From the NCBI GenBank assembly GCA_041741535.1, contig JBGSJV010000121.1, positions 16,556 through 80,555 on the forward strand: a stretch of DNA of 64,000 nucleotides, written 5' to 3'. The position numbers and the translations under genes were made by a program. The notes under the pieces were generated by a model, which was given only the letters and a program-made list of their open reading frames with translations, had not been told where the DNA came from and searched no databases. Source of the stretch: M30B19 sp041741535 (GTDB taxonomy: Bacteria; Planctomycetota; Planctomycetia; Pirellulales; Pirellulaceae). Shown in pieces: positions 43,684-52,754 of the stretch. Each line of letters starts with the position of its first letter. Within the stretch, counting starts at the first letter, position 1.

Positions 43684-46047
43684 CTACATCATGTCCAAAG
43701 CGTCGATATCGACAATCCACTGGATCTCGCTGGGGAGTGCCAGGTGTTTTGTGGCAGCGTGAATCTTTTGACCAACGTTGGTCGTACTGGGCGCGATCAC
43801 CAAGAAGTGAAATCGATAATAACCACGTAATTTGGTGACGGGCGCCGGTGCGGGGCCGATGATTTGAAACGACGCGGGTTCTACTTCGGTGGCAAAACTA
43901 TTTTGAATCGCGTCGGCCAACGCCATGCTGGCCTCCTCGGCCTGCTTTTCGCTGCCGCTACGTACAACGACGCGCGTCAAGCGACGAAACGGTGGGTATC
44001 CGAGTTTGGCCCGAGTTTGCAGTTCTTCTTGGGCAAACGCAAGATAATTATGGTGGGCTGCGGCGGCAATCGCGGGATCGTCGGGATTCAGGGTTTGAAC
44101 AATCACGCGGCCCCCTTTGGGGCCGCGGCCTGTCCGCCCGGCGACTTGTGTTACAAGGCCGAAGACACGTTCCCGCGCTCGGAAGTCGGGCATGTGCAGC
44201 CCCGTGTCGGCATTGACGACTCCCACCAAGGTCACATTAGGAAAGTCCAAGCCTTTGGCGATCATCTGCGTGCCTAACAGGATGCTCACGTCGCCTTGGC
44301 GAAACGAATGCAACGCCGCTTCGTGTGCTCCCGGTTTTCGCATCGTGTCGGTGTCCATGCGCAACAGCGTGGCGTTGGGAAACTGGCGCCGAACTTCGGC
44401 TTCTAACTTTTGGGTCCCCAGACCTGAAAACTTGATACCTTCGTAGCGACAGGCCGGACAGGTGTTGGGGGCCGGGATTTGGTAATCGCAAAAGTGACAA
44501 ACCGCGATGTCGGTGTCGCGATGATGAGTCAAGGCAATATCACAATCGCGACACTTCACCACTTCACCACAACTTGGACACTGGATGCACGTAGAAAACC
44601 CGCGGCGATTCAACAGCAAGATAATCTGGCCGCCGTCGTTGAGCGTCTCTTGCATGGCCTGCCGCAGTTGACGACTGAGGGATCGCCCACTCTTGCCAAT
44701 CGATTCAGCAATTCGCATATCAACGACCGATACGGCCGGCAGTGGTCGCGATTCAACTCGATCGGGCAAGGACAAGTACAAACTCCGTCCGGCTTTTGCG
44801 GCCTGATACGTTTCGATCGCAGGCGTCGCGGAGCCCAACACCAGAGGGACTTTGGCATGACGGCATCGTTCAGCGGCAACATCGCGAGCATGGTAACGGG
44901 GCGATTTGTCTTGCTTGAAAGACCCGTCGTGTTCTTCGTCGATAATGACAAGTCCCAAGTGCGGTGTCGGAGCAAAGATGGCGCTCCGGGTGCCAATCAC
45001 GACATCCACTTTCCCAGCCGCAATCTGTTGCCAATACCAGTGTCGTTGCGGATCGGTCAATTGACTGTGCAGGACCGCAATGCGCTGAAAACGTCGGCGA
45101 AAGCGTTGCCGCGTTTGTGGCGTCAGACTAATCTCAGGGACCAAGACAATGGCTTGACGGCCACTGGCGATGACCGCTTCGATGGCTTGTAGATAAACCT
45201 CCGTCTTGCCACTACCCGTGACTCCATGCAGCAAAATCGGCTGGCTTGATTGCGACTCGATCGCGTCCATGATCCGCGTTAGACACAGGCGTTGCTGCGT
45301 ATTGAGCTGCAACGACTGCTCGCGTTCCTCGGGTGCCACCACAAATTCCTGAGTGTGCATGCGGCGCACTTCAACCTGTAAGAGACCACGCTTGACCAAG
45401 GAAGCAATGGGACTGCTGCCGACTTCCGCTTGCTGCAGGATTTGGTGCCCAGGAACCGGGACATCGAAGCGTGCCAAGTACTCCATGACGGCCCGCTGTT
45501 GCGCCGAAAGCCGCAGGGACGCCCAGGTATCTCGCTGGGGTGTTGCCAGCGAATAATAAGAAATCGGCCGAGTCCCCGCTCCGGCGCGAACACCGGCGGG
45601 AATGATCGTTTCAATCACTTGCCCCAAGGGAGCCACGTAGTACTCGCTAATCCAACTGGCCAATTGCAGCAGCGATCGGCTCAGCAGAACATCGGTATCA
45701 ACGATCGAAAGAATCGGACGCAAGCGTTGCGCGTCCCAAATCGGCGGCGCGGCACTCATAGGGCCAGAACCGTTGGATGATAACGCTGTCGTACCGGCCC
45801 GACTGTGTGTGATGTCGATGCACCACGCCATCATTTGACGACCACCGCGTCCCAACGGCACGGCCAAGCGACAACCCAACTGAACTTGCGACCGTAAATC
45901 GTCGGGAATCAAATAATCGTAGGGGCCAAATGGTGGTTCGGAGAACACCACTCGGGCGACCCAAAAATCCTCGAGCGCATCGGCTACCCACGGGTCAGGG
46001 TCCAAGGGAAATAAACTCGGCTGTTCTGAGCGTTGTGACTCCGACAT
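43684..46047 (-). CDS. priA: Primosomal replication helicase PriA
   Basis: The 787-residue protein has the N-terminal DNA-binding region (PFGPYDYLIPDDL...GCRLAVPLGRGGR), superfamily 2 helicase motifs (Walker A GVTGSGKT at 275-282, DEEH box in VIIDEEHDGSFKQ) and the PriA zinc-binding module of paired cysteines (CIQCPSCGEVVKCRDC...CHFCDY...CPACRYEG). It also has the C-terminal helicase lobe with GTQMIAKGLDFPNVTLVGV. PriA restarts stalled replication forks. Length is as expected. No neighbour is functionally related. Confidence 0.97.
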   Translation of the reverse strand: MSESQRSEQPSLFPLDPDPWVADALEDFWVARVVFSEPPFGPYDYLIPDDLRSQVQLGCRLAVPLGRGGRQMMAWCIDITHSRAGTTALSSNGSGPMSAAPPIWDAQRLRPILSIVDTDVLLSRSLLQLASWISEYYVAPLGQVIETIIPAGVRAGAGTRPISYYSLATPQRDTWASLRLSAQQRAVMEYLARFDVPVPGHQILQQAEVGSSPIASLVKRGLLQVEVRRMHTQEFVVAPEEREQSLQLNTQQRLCLTRIMDAIESQSSQPILLHGVTGSGKTEVYLQAIEAVIASGRQAIVLVPEISLTPQTRQRFRRRFQRIAVLHSQLTDPQRHWYWQQIAAGKVDVVIGTRSAIFAPTPHLGLVIIDEEHDGSFKQDKSPRYHARDVAAERCRHAKVPLVLGSATPAIETYQAAKAGRSLYLSLPDRVESRPLPAVSVVDMRIAESIGKSGRSLSRQLRQAMQETLNDGGQIILLLNRRGFSTCIQCPSCGEVVKCRDCDIALTHHRDTDIAVCHFCDYQIPAPNTCPACRYEGIKFSGLGTQKLEAEVRRQFPNATLLRMDTDTMRKPGAHEAALHSFRQGDVSILLGTQMIAKGLDFPNVTLVGVVNADTGLHMPDFRARERVFGLVTQVAGRTGRGPKGGRVIVQTLNPDDPAIAAAAHHNYLAFAQEELQTRAKLGYPPFRRLTRVVVRSGSEKQAEEASMALADAIQNSFATEVEPASFQIIGPAPAPVTKLRGYYRFHFLVIAPSTTNVGQKIHAATKHLALPSEIQWIVDIDALDMM

Positions 46048-46384
46048 GCGATTCCATTGCTTGACGTGGCATTGCCCTGAGTTCGAGGATCACCAGAAAC
46101 AGCAGGTTTCAAGTGCTGATTCTACCTTGGCGCAACCGCCGTCCAAACCTGACCGCTGAAAATTATTTTCCATTGAAAAGCGGACTCCAATGCTTAGCGA
46201 GAAACAACCAGCCCTTGTAGGCACGGTTTAGGCGATCGGATTTGCACTAGATTTTTGCGGTGTCTCGGTGACCGGCAACTCCGCCAAACGTGACTTCCCG
46301 AATTTTGAGTTCGCTCTTAGAATCGAGTGGTCTGTTGAAAGATACGAGCAAAAAACTGCCGAACCAGCTTAGGAGCGTCGCGTC
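46048..46384. other. Divergent spacer between priA and the phosphofructokinase gene
   Basis: This 337-bp gap should hold both promoters. No repeat or hairpin was recognised. Confidence 0.4.
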
Positions 46385-47695
46385 ATGGCCAATACTTTGT
46401 CAGCCCCTCCCACCCCAAAACATTCTTTCAAGCGAGTCGCTATCCTGTTTTCAGGTGGCCCAGCTCCGGCCGCAAATGCCGTGATTTCTACCGCTGCGGC
46501 GTGTTTTGGGAAAGCCAAGATCGAGGCGATTGGGATTCTTAACGGCTACAAGAACTTGTTGGACTATGATCCCGCCAAACCGTTGCAAGAAGGCGAACAC
46601 TTCATCCGCTTGGATGCAAAAGTACTTTCTCGATCCCGAAACTCGCAGGGGATCTTGATTGGCACGGCCCGTGCGAACCCAGGAAAGCAGATCAGCTCGC
46701 CGGCCGATCTTAACGACCCAGAGAAAACGGCGCCGATGAAGCGCACGTACCAAGCCTTGGTCGACCTGGGCGTGGACGGACTTATATCCATCGGTGGCGA
46801 TGACACGCTGAAAACCGCCAACAAGTTCAAACTATTTCAAGAGCGACTGCCGTCCGGTTCGAAGCAAATCCCGGTCGTCCATTTGCCCAAGACCATCGAC
46901 AACGACTACAACGGCATCGACTTCACGTTTGGGTTCTTCACCGCCGTGCAGTTCTTGTCCACCGAAATTCGCAACTTGATCTACGACGCGCAAGCCAATC
47001 ACGCTTACTTTGTGGCAGAAGCCATGGGCCGGAGCGCAGGTTGGTTGGCGTACGGTGCGGCGATTGCGGGTGAAGCCAGCTTGGTGGTCAGCGTCGAAGA
47101 CATTGTTGGCGACTATCGAACCGAGGAGTCGATCACGGATCCCTCCACCGGAAAAACCAAGACCCGTCCGATTATGGATCTGGACCGAGTGGTCGCTCGA
47201 ATCGTGAAGACGATGACGGCTCGTGAATCCGAAGGCAAACCGTTTGGCGTGATCGTGTTGGCCGAAGGCTTGGCAGAATATCTACCGTACGAACGCTTGG
47301 AAGGTGTGCCGCGCGACGATCACGGTCATATCGCCATCAGCGAGATTCAATTGGGACGTTTCTTCTCCAAGTTGATCGCAGCCACCTACAAGAAAGTCAC
47401 TGGGAAGTCCAAGAAAATCAACCCCGTCATGTTGGGTTACGAAGCTCGCTGTACCCAACCCCTGGCTTACGATGTGATCTTGGGCAGCCAATTGGGCGTT
47501 GGTTCTTATCGAGCCATGGTTGAAGAGGGACTCAATGGCGTGATGGTGAGTGTCTCGGGTCAGTTCGACTTGCGTTACGAACCGTTCGAAAAGTTGGTCA
47601 ATCCCGAGAACCTCGTGACGCTCGTTCGCTTCATCAAAACCGGCAGCGACTTCCACCGTTTGGCTCGTTTCTTGGAAACGAATGTCAACGAGTAG
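46385..47695 (+). CDS. pfp: Pyrophosphate-dependent 6-phosphofructokinase
   Basis: The 436-residue PfkA-superfamily enzyme carries GGDDT (137-141), where the second Asp replaces the Gly of ATP-dependent enzymes. It also has PKTIDND (168-174), where Lys replaces the Gly of ATP-dependent enzymes. Both are hallmarks of PPi-dependent phosphofructokinases. MGRSAG (214-219) and the GYEAR-containing NPVMLGYEARCTQP segment bind fructose 6-phosphate. It interconverts fructose 6-phosphate and fructose 1,6-bisphosphate in glycolysis/gluconeogenesis. AGGAG precedes the ATG. It is monocistronic as far as can be seen. Confidence 0.93.
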   Translation: MANTLSAPPTPKHSFKRVAILFSGGPAPAANAVISTAAACFGKAKIEAIGILNGYKNLLDYDPAKPLQEGEHFIRLDAKVLSRSRNSQGILIGTARANPGKQISSPADLNDPEKTAPMKRTYQALVDLGVDGLISIGGDDTLKTANKFKLFQERLPSGSKQIPVVHLPKTIDNDYNGIDFTFGFFTAVQFLSTEIRNLIYDAQANHAYFVAEAMGRSAGWLAYGAAIAGEASLVVSVEDIVGDYRTEESITDPSTGKTKTRPIMDLDRVVARIVKTMTARESEGKPFGVIVLAEGLAEYLPYERLEGVPRDDHGHIAISEIQLGRFFSKLIAATYKKVTGKSKKINPVMLGYEARCTQPLAYDVILGSQLGVGSYRAMVEEGLNGVMVSVSGQFDLRYEPFEKLVNPENLVTLVRFIKTGSDFHRLARFLETNVNE

Positions 47696-47864
47696 CCGCA
47701 CCTTAGAAGCGTTCGCAAGTGGTTGTCTATAATATCAAGACGTTGGCGTTCCCCCAATCCATCGATGACCGCTGGTCCGCGCACACACGCACGCCAATTC
47801 CGGTCGGAGTTAGTCCAGGATCGATCATCAATCGGTTAGCGTTGCCAGAATTGGCATCGAGCGT

Positions 47865-48075
47865 CTGTGCCACGGACGATTGGGAATACATGGATACGGG
47901 AACGAGAGCGTTTGATTAGGCAAAGGAATCGGGGCAAGGGAATGAAGACGAGGTGAGCGTGCCACCGACGATTGGGAATACATGGATACGAGAACGAGAG
48001 CGTTTGATTAGGGAAAGGGATCGGGGCAAGGGAATGAAGACGAGCTGATGGTGCCACGGACGATTGGGAATACAA
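47865..48075 (+). repeat. 92-94-bp imperfect tandem repeat containing the ATTCCTTTGCC family (inverted)
   Basis: GTGCCACGGACGATTGGG-like words begin at 47865, 47959 and 48051. The intervals share ACATGGATACGRGAACGAGA and the words GGCAAAGGAATCGGGGCAAGGGAAT (reverse complement of the dispersed family, at 47920) or a decayed copy (48013). The rest of the gap 47696-48363 holds the repeat at 48174 and a terminator hairpin. Confidence 0.8.
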
Positions 48076-48173
48076 TCGTAAGAGAAGTGAATCATAAGTA
48101 CGAAGGCAACCAACTAATATTCGGTCGTCCCATGCCTTTGTTTGCACTCATCCCTTTTGGTTAAACCGGCTCG

Positions 48174-48237
48174 ACAATTCCTTTGCCCAGATTCCTTTGC
48201 CAAAATCCCCTTGCCCAAAATTCCTTTGCCCAAAATT
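48174..48237 (+). repeat. ATTCCTTTGCC repeat family, locus 5
   Basis: Four units (ATTCCTTTGCC at about 48177, 48191 and 48221, with a CCCCTTGCC variant between them) show the same 14-15-bp spacing and CAG/CAAA linkers as the other loci. Confidence 0.8.
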
Positions 48238-48257
48238 TCATGAGTTAGACAAGAAAT

Positions 48258-48283
48258 GCCGGGCACTGGAAAAGTGACCCGGC
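48258..48283 (-). terminator. Probable terminator of the PEP-CTERM gene
   Basis: On the minus strand GCCGGG-T-CACT, a short loop, AGTGCCCGGC form a 10-bp stem with one bulged base, followed by ATTTCTTGTCT. It is about 80 bp past the stop. Confidence 0.5.
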
Positions 48284-48363
48284 CTTCTTGATTCTGATTT
48301 ACGTCCGTAACGACCGACTTAAGAAGAACGAAGTTCCGATTCTTCTTTCGCGCAGTACTCGCT

Positions 48364-49164
48364 TTAACTGCGACGACGCAAGCCCAAACCGATCAACGAT
48401 GCCAAACCGAGAATAGCCAGTGACGATGGTTCAGGAACGACACTGAAATCTGCTCCGTAGGTGTTCGCTGCGTACGGGTTGCCGTCATCTTGCGACCAGT
48501 TGTTCGAATCACTCAATGCAGCCAGCATCTCGCCGTTCGAATTGAATGTTCGAGCGCCGGTGTATTGGACGTTGTCAAACGAGTCGGCCAAAAAGAACGA
48601 CGTGCCAACGGCAACGGGTAGGTAGCTATTTGATGTTGACCCAGCACCGGAATTAAGCCAACCTGGATTAGCCCAATTGAAGGCGCCCTGATAAGAAACT
48701 CCCGATGGATCACCCCGGTAAGCATTGGCCGAGCCATCGGAGACGATTGATCCTGTGTACGCAAAAATTTGATCGCCACCCGTCGAAAAATTACTCTCCA
48801 AACCGCTAGTGGTTCCAAATGCTGCTCCCTGCCATTCAAACTGGCCGGTCGCATCGTTGTAAACCACAACTTGCCCAAAACTCATGTTGCTGGTCAAAGT
48901 CAAAGTCAACGGAGCCCCGGCATCCTGCAGATGCTCGGTCCAACGAAAGCGATCTTCTTGGCCGGCTACATTGGTTCCATACGACGAGTCGGTGAAATTG
49001 ATGACGGTTCCGGCGGTGTAGTTACTTAAGGCGACAAAGGCAAAGTTCTCCTGATCGCCACTTCCACCGTCGTCCGAATTGGCACCCAGAAAAAAAACAT
49101 CGGCTTGGGCGGAACCCAAGGTAGCGCCCGCCAGAGCAAGCGCCAAAAAGAACTTTTTCAACAT
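48364..49164 (-). CDS. PEP-CTERM-sorted exported protein
   Basis: From ATG 49164 (GGAG upstream) the 266-residue protein has a signal peptide (LKKFFLALALAGATLGSAQA). A beta-rich Asn/Gly/Ser-rich passenger follows, with segments such as FVALSNYTAGTVINFTDSSYG, and then the tail VPEPSSLAILGLASLIGLGLRRRS. The tail is a textbook PEP-CTERM signal: VPEP, a membrane helix and an Arg cluster. It should be cut by an exosortase, which is not in the window, and displayed or released in the exopolysaccharide layer. The passenger function is unknown. Confidence 0.92.
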   Translation of the reverse strand: MLKKFFLALALAGATLGSAQADVFFLGANSDDGGSGDQENFAFVALSNYTAGTVINFTDSSYGTNVAGQEDRFRWTEHLQDAGAPLTLTLTSNMSFGQVVVYNDATGQFEWQGAAFGTTSGLESNFSTGGDQIFAYTGSIVSDGSANAYRGDPSGVSYQGAFNWANPGWLNSGAGSTSNSYLPVAVGTSFFLADSFDNVQYTGARTFNSNGEMLAALSDSNNWSQDDGNPYAANTYGADFSVVPEPSSLAILGLASLIGLGLRRRS

Positions 49165-49370
49165 GTTTCTCGAAACTCCGAAAATTGGAAAAACGCAAGG
49201 CAGTGGGCGCACACCCAACCCAACTAGCCCAATGTACCGAGAGACCGTTAAGAAACCGCAAACAACGAGTTAAGATTAGATGAATTCTTGCGTTACCCAC
49301 AACCTTCAGGAGCGGGCTTTTCGGGAGGACACATCCTTTATTGTCCTCCAAGGCGTCGTTGGCATCACAC

Positions 49371-50555
49371 CTATTTATCCGTCCGCGCGATTGCTTGAGT
49401 TTTGAATCCCCAATGCTCGAGGAGCAGAAGCCGCAGTTGACCGGCTTCGGCGACCTGGGGATTCGACTGTGCGTTGAGGAACAAGCCTTCCAACCGCAAC
49501 TGCCAAACGAGTTTCTGCCGCTCAAGCTCGACATCAACGGGGGCCGGACTTCGCTCCGGATTGACCGACTCGTTTGCAGGGTTGGACAGACTTGTCCACT
49601 TTCTCTCCACTTCCAAATAGCCAAAACGTACTTGATCGGTCGCCAAAAACTCGGGGTTTGCTCGCCAACTCTCGATCGTGTCGATGGTATTCAGGCAACT
49701 TGCGAGCAATTGTCGTTGGGTGCTGTTCGCCTGGGCGTAACTTCGCTGCACGATTTCTTGGAGCGATTTTTCATCAGGCGAACTCCCCGCATTCAGACTG
49801 GCCGCGATCAAACACAACGCGGCCGCAGGACGATCGGACAACTCGAGCAATTGCTGCTGTTCCGCGTCGCTCCAGGAATTCGGAAACGGAATCGACATCG
49901 GCAAGTGAACGAGCGAATCGGCGGGTTGATTATAACGATCCAAGTACACAGACAGCCATGTCGCTTCGATATCCGTCGGCCCACCAACCGACAAATTCTC
50001 GCCGTCGTTTTTTAGAGCCATCAACCAAGTTACCCAAGCGGCCGCGACATCACCACGGTCGGCCAATTGCCCAGCATGAAGTTGTTGGGCCGCCATCGCA
50101 CAAGCAGGTACGGGGACTCTTTCTTTCCCACGGTCCACCAGCTCCTGCAGCATACGCTCGACGTCCAAGGTCTCACCACGAGCCAAACGGTTGCGGACCA
50201 AGAACCAAGGTTGCCCGAAAGTTTGCTGGTACTCAAGGATTTCCGCGCTGGGGACAGGCATCAATTCGGTACCAGAAATCTTTTGCCAATTTTCGGCCAC
50301 CAAGACATCGAACCAGGGGACCAACGCTCCCGACTGCATCACAATACCGTTGGGCCCAAGATCGGTAACAACGACGGGAGTCATCACCGAGAGGTCGCGA
50401 CGAACCAAAATCGATTCGGTGGACGTCGCACCTAGCTTCGGCACCACATCTTGTGGAAAGTTGGCTCGCACCAAGATCGTCGAGGTTGCACCACCCGACA
50501 CCAACCACAGCCCAAGTATCGAACAGGCCAACAAGCGGTGGATGGTCGAAGACAC
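49371..50555 (-). CDS. Exported protein of unknown function
   Basis: The 394-residue product has a signal peptide (LLACSILGLWLVSGGATS). An N-terminal beta module follows (about 25-95), with DLSVMTPVVVTDLGPNGIVM and PWFDVLVAENW. A long helical region (about 120-390) is rich in Leu, Ala and Gln and could be helical repeats. It starts 3 bp after the stop of the upstream beta-CASP nuclease gene on the same strand, so it is the last gene of the efp operon. No family recognised and no catalytic motif visible. Confidence 0.7.
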   Translation of the reverse strand: MSSTIHRLLACSILGLWLVSGGATSTILVRANFPQDVVPKLGATSTESILVRRDLSVMTPVVVTDLGPNGIVMQSGALVPWFDVLVAENWQKISGTELMPVPSAEILEYQQTFGQPWFLVRNRLARGETLDVERMLQELVDRGKERVPVPACAMAAQQLHAGQLADRGDVAAAWVTWLMALKNDGENLSVGGPTDIEATWLSVYLDRYNQPADSLVHLPMSIPFPNSWSDAEQQQLLELSDRPAAALCLIAASLNAGSSPDEKSLQEIVQRSYAQANSTQRQLLASCLNTIDTIESWRANPEFLATDQVRFGYLEVERKWTSLSNPANESVNPERSPAPVDVELERQKLVWQLRLEGLFLNAQSNPQVAEAGQLRLLLLEHWGFKTQAIARTDK

Positions 50556-50558
50556 GGC

Positions 50559-51962
50559 CTAGGGCTCCATGTTCAAAACATCACCACGAGCCGGAATCAT
50601 CACCGGTGGAAGTCCCCGTTGTTCCATTTCGCGTTTTAACGTGCGGGCGGGTTCTAATTCGCAGTGAGTTAAGGCAATTTGCTTCAATTCACCGGCATCT
50701 CGGACGGCCTCCACCCAACGCAACAGTTCACTTTGATCCGCATGACCGCTGACACTATCGAGCCGCATGGTTTGACAATGGATCGGATATTCGACCCCAA
50801 AAATCTTGGCGAACTCGGCCCCTTCGAGAATTCGGCGTCCCAACGTATGTTCCGCCTGATAGCCGGAAAACAGAATGGTTGTTTTTGGATCGTCGATCCG
50901 TTGCTTGAGGTGGTGCAGGATCCGGCCACCTTCCATCATGCCAGACGCGCTGATGATGATCACCGGCTCGTCCATACCATTGATCGCTTTGGAATGCTCG
51001 GCACTGCGAACATAATACAAGTTCCGGAACCCCAACGGATCACGATCTTCTTCTTGCAAGATCGACTGAATGAACTGCTCGTTGAAGCACTCCACATGGG
51101 AACGATAGACTTCGGTGGCATCAACGGCCATAGGGCTATCGACAAACACTTTGAATGGCGGCAAGCGATCGCCCTCCGACAGCTTGTTCAACAGATAAAC
51201 AAGATGCTGGGTTCGTCCAATCGAGAAGGCCGGGATCAAGATCGAGCCCCGCTTCTTCCAGACGTTTTGGCACAACGTGAAGAGCTGTTCTTCGGCGTCG
51301 ACTTCATCTTGGTGCAATCGATCGCCGTAAGTCGCTTCCATGATCACGTAGTTGGCGTTTGGTACAACCTCGGGAGCACAAAGCATCGGATCTTGGTAAC
51401 GTCCAATATCGCCGCTAAAAACGAGAGTCTCGTTGGTTTCGGCCCAATGCAGACGAATGGAAGCGGCACCCAACATGTGCCCGGAATTAAAGAATGTCGC
51501 GGTTAGACCTGGGACCACTTCGAACGACTCTTCATAGTCGCGCACTCGAAACGCCCGAATGGTTTTGACGACATCTGCCTCCACGTACAGTGGATGAAAT
51601 TCCGGTTCTTTATTTGCCCGCCGGCGTTTGTTGACATAGCGGAGGTCGTTAACCTGCAAGCGAGCGGTGTCGAACATCAACGTACTAGCCAGTTCCCGCG
51701 TTGCACTAGTCGCATAGATTTTGCCGCGAAAGCCTTGTCGGACAAGTGACGGCAGATTGCCACTGTGATCGACGTGCGCGTGTGACAAAATCGCCGCGTC
51801 AATTTGCGCAGCGGGGAACGGAAACTTTCGGTTGATGTCGTAAGCTTCGGAACGTTTGCCTTGGAAGAGTCCACAATCCAACAAGACGCGGAATCGACCG
51901 CATTGGACCAAATGCATCGATCCCGTGACTCGCTGCGCCGCACCGAAGAATTTGACTTGCAT
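50559..51962 (-). CDS. Metallo-beta-lactamase/beta-CASP ribonuclease-like protein
   Basis: The 467-residue protein has the metallo-beta-lactamase motif HAHVDH (61-66), further ligand segments (FNSGHMLGAAS, FSGDIG), and beta-CASP elements (IISASGMMEGGRILHHL, DSVSGHADQSELL). It is like archaeal/bacterial CPSF73-type RNA-processing exonucleases. It probably processes or degrades RNA in the cytoplasm. It begins one base after the EF-P stop (TAA-G-ATG), so the two are coupled. Family assignment is firm; the RNA substrate is unknown. Confidence 0.9.
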   Translation of the reverse strand: MQVKFFGAAQRVTGSMHLVQCGRFRVLLDCGLFQGKRSEAYDINRKFPFPAAQIDAAILSHAHVDHSGNLPSLVRQGFRGKIYATSATRELASTLMFDTARLQVNDLRYVNKRRRANKEPEFHPLYVEADVVKTIRAFRVRDYEESFEVVPGLTATFFNSGHMLGAASIRLHWAETNETLVFSGDIGRYQDPMLCAPEVVPNANYVIMEATYGDRLHQDEVDAEEQLFTLCQNVWKKRGSILIPAFSIGRTQHLVYLLNKLSEGDRLPPFKVFVDSPMAVDATEVYRSHVECFNEQFIQSILQEEDRDPLGFRNLYYVRSAEHSKAINGMDEPVIIISASGMMEGGRILHHLKQRIDDPKTTILFSGYQAEHTLGRRILEGAEFAKIFGVEYPIHCQTMRLDSVSGHADQSELLRWVEAVRDAGELKQIALTHCELEPARTLKREMEQRGLPPVMIPARGDVLNMEP

Positions 51963-51963
51963 C

Positions 51964-52533
51964 TTATTTCTTCACGCGTTCGGAGTATTCACCAGTTCGC
52001 GTGTCGATCTTGATGATGTCACCTTGATTCACGAAAGCCGGAGCCGAAATTTCCGCGCCCGTTTCAACTTTCACGATCTTGGTCACGTTGGTCGCGGTGT
52101 CGCCCTTGGCACTGGCGGCACATTCGATGACTTCCAACTCGACGTGATTTGGCGGGGACAGAGTGATCGGACGATTGTCGAACAAGACCATCGAACATGG
52201 CATCCCGTCCTTGAGGTATTTCCAAGCTTCGTCCACTTGGACTTCCGTCAATTCGTACTGATCAAAGGTTTGGCTGTCCATGAACACGAAGGTATCGCCT
52301 TGGCGGTAGAGGTACTGAACGTCGATTTCGCTGACGTCGGCCGCTTCCAATTCATCGCCACCCTTATAAGTTCGAGCCAACGTGGCTCCGGAAATCAGGT
52401 TTTTCATTTTGCACTTGTACAGAGCATTACCCTTGCCCGGTTTGACAAAGTTCATTTCCGTCATCAAATACGGTTGGCCGTCAATTTGAACCTTGATTCC
52501 CTTACGAAATTCACTAGTCTTGTACGTTGCCAC
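51964..52533 (-). CDS. efp: Elongation factor P, GTG start
   Basis: EF-P rescues ribosomes stalled on polyproline. I choose the GTG at 52533 over the in-frame ATG at 52554. With the GTG the protein begins MATYKTSEFRKGIKV as in the family and has 189 residues, and the modification lysine falls at K34 in PGKGNA, the canonical position. AAGGA lies 10 nt before the GTG, inside the extra ATG-proximal codons. The KOW-like N-terminal domain, OB domains and the C-terminal GDIIKIDTRTGEY are all present. The divergent gene 222 bp away encodes EpmB, fitting beta-lysylation of K34. Confidence 0.95.
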   Translation of the reverse strand: MATYKTSEFRKGIKVQIDGQPYLMTEMNFVKPGKGNALYKCKMKNLISGATLARTYKGGDELEAADVSEIDVQYLYRQGDTFVFMDSQTFDQYELTEVQVDEAWKYLKDGMPCSMVLFDNRPITLSPPNHVELEVIECAASAKGDTATNVTKIVKVETGAEISAPAFVNQGDIIKIDTRTGEYSERVKK

Positions 52534-52754
52534 GAGTCCCTGTTCCTTAGCCAATGACCAAAAATATCAAGCGAAGAGGCCGATCAACTTCGGTACGTCC
52601 CTATTTCGCTCAGGTTCGGATGCCCCGAAGGCCCGCTATAATAATGCCGACAGCGACCAAATGGTAGGGCTTGTCCCCATCGACCTGAATCCAAGGGTGA
52701 CCAATCTTAAGGGCCCGGTTGGAGTGAATCCTTTTTCCTTCGGAGCGAACGCCT

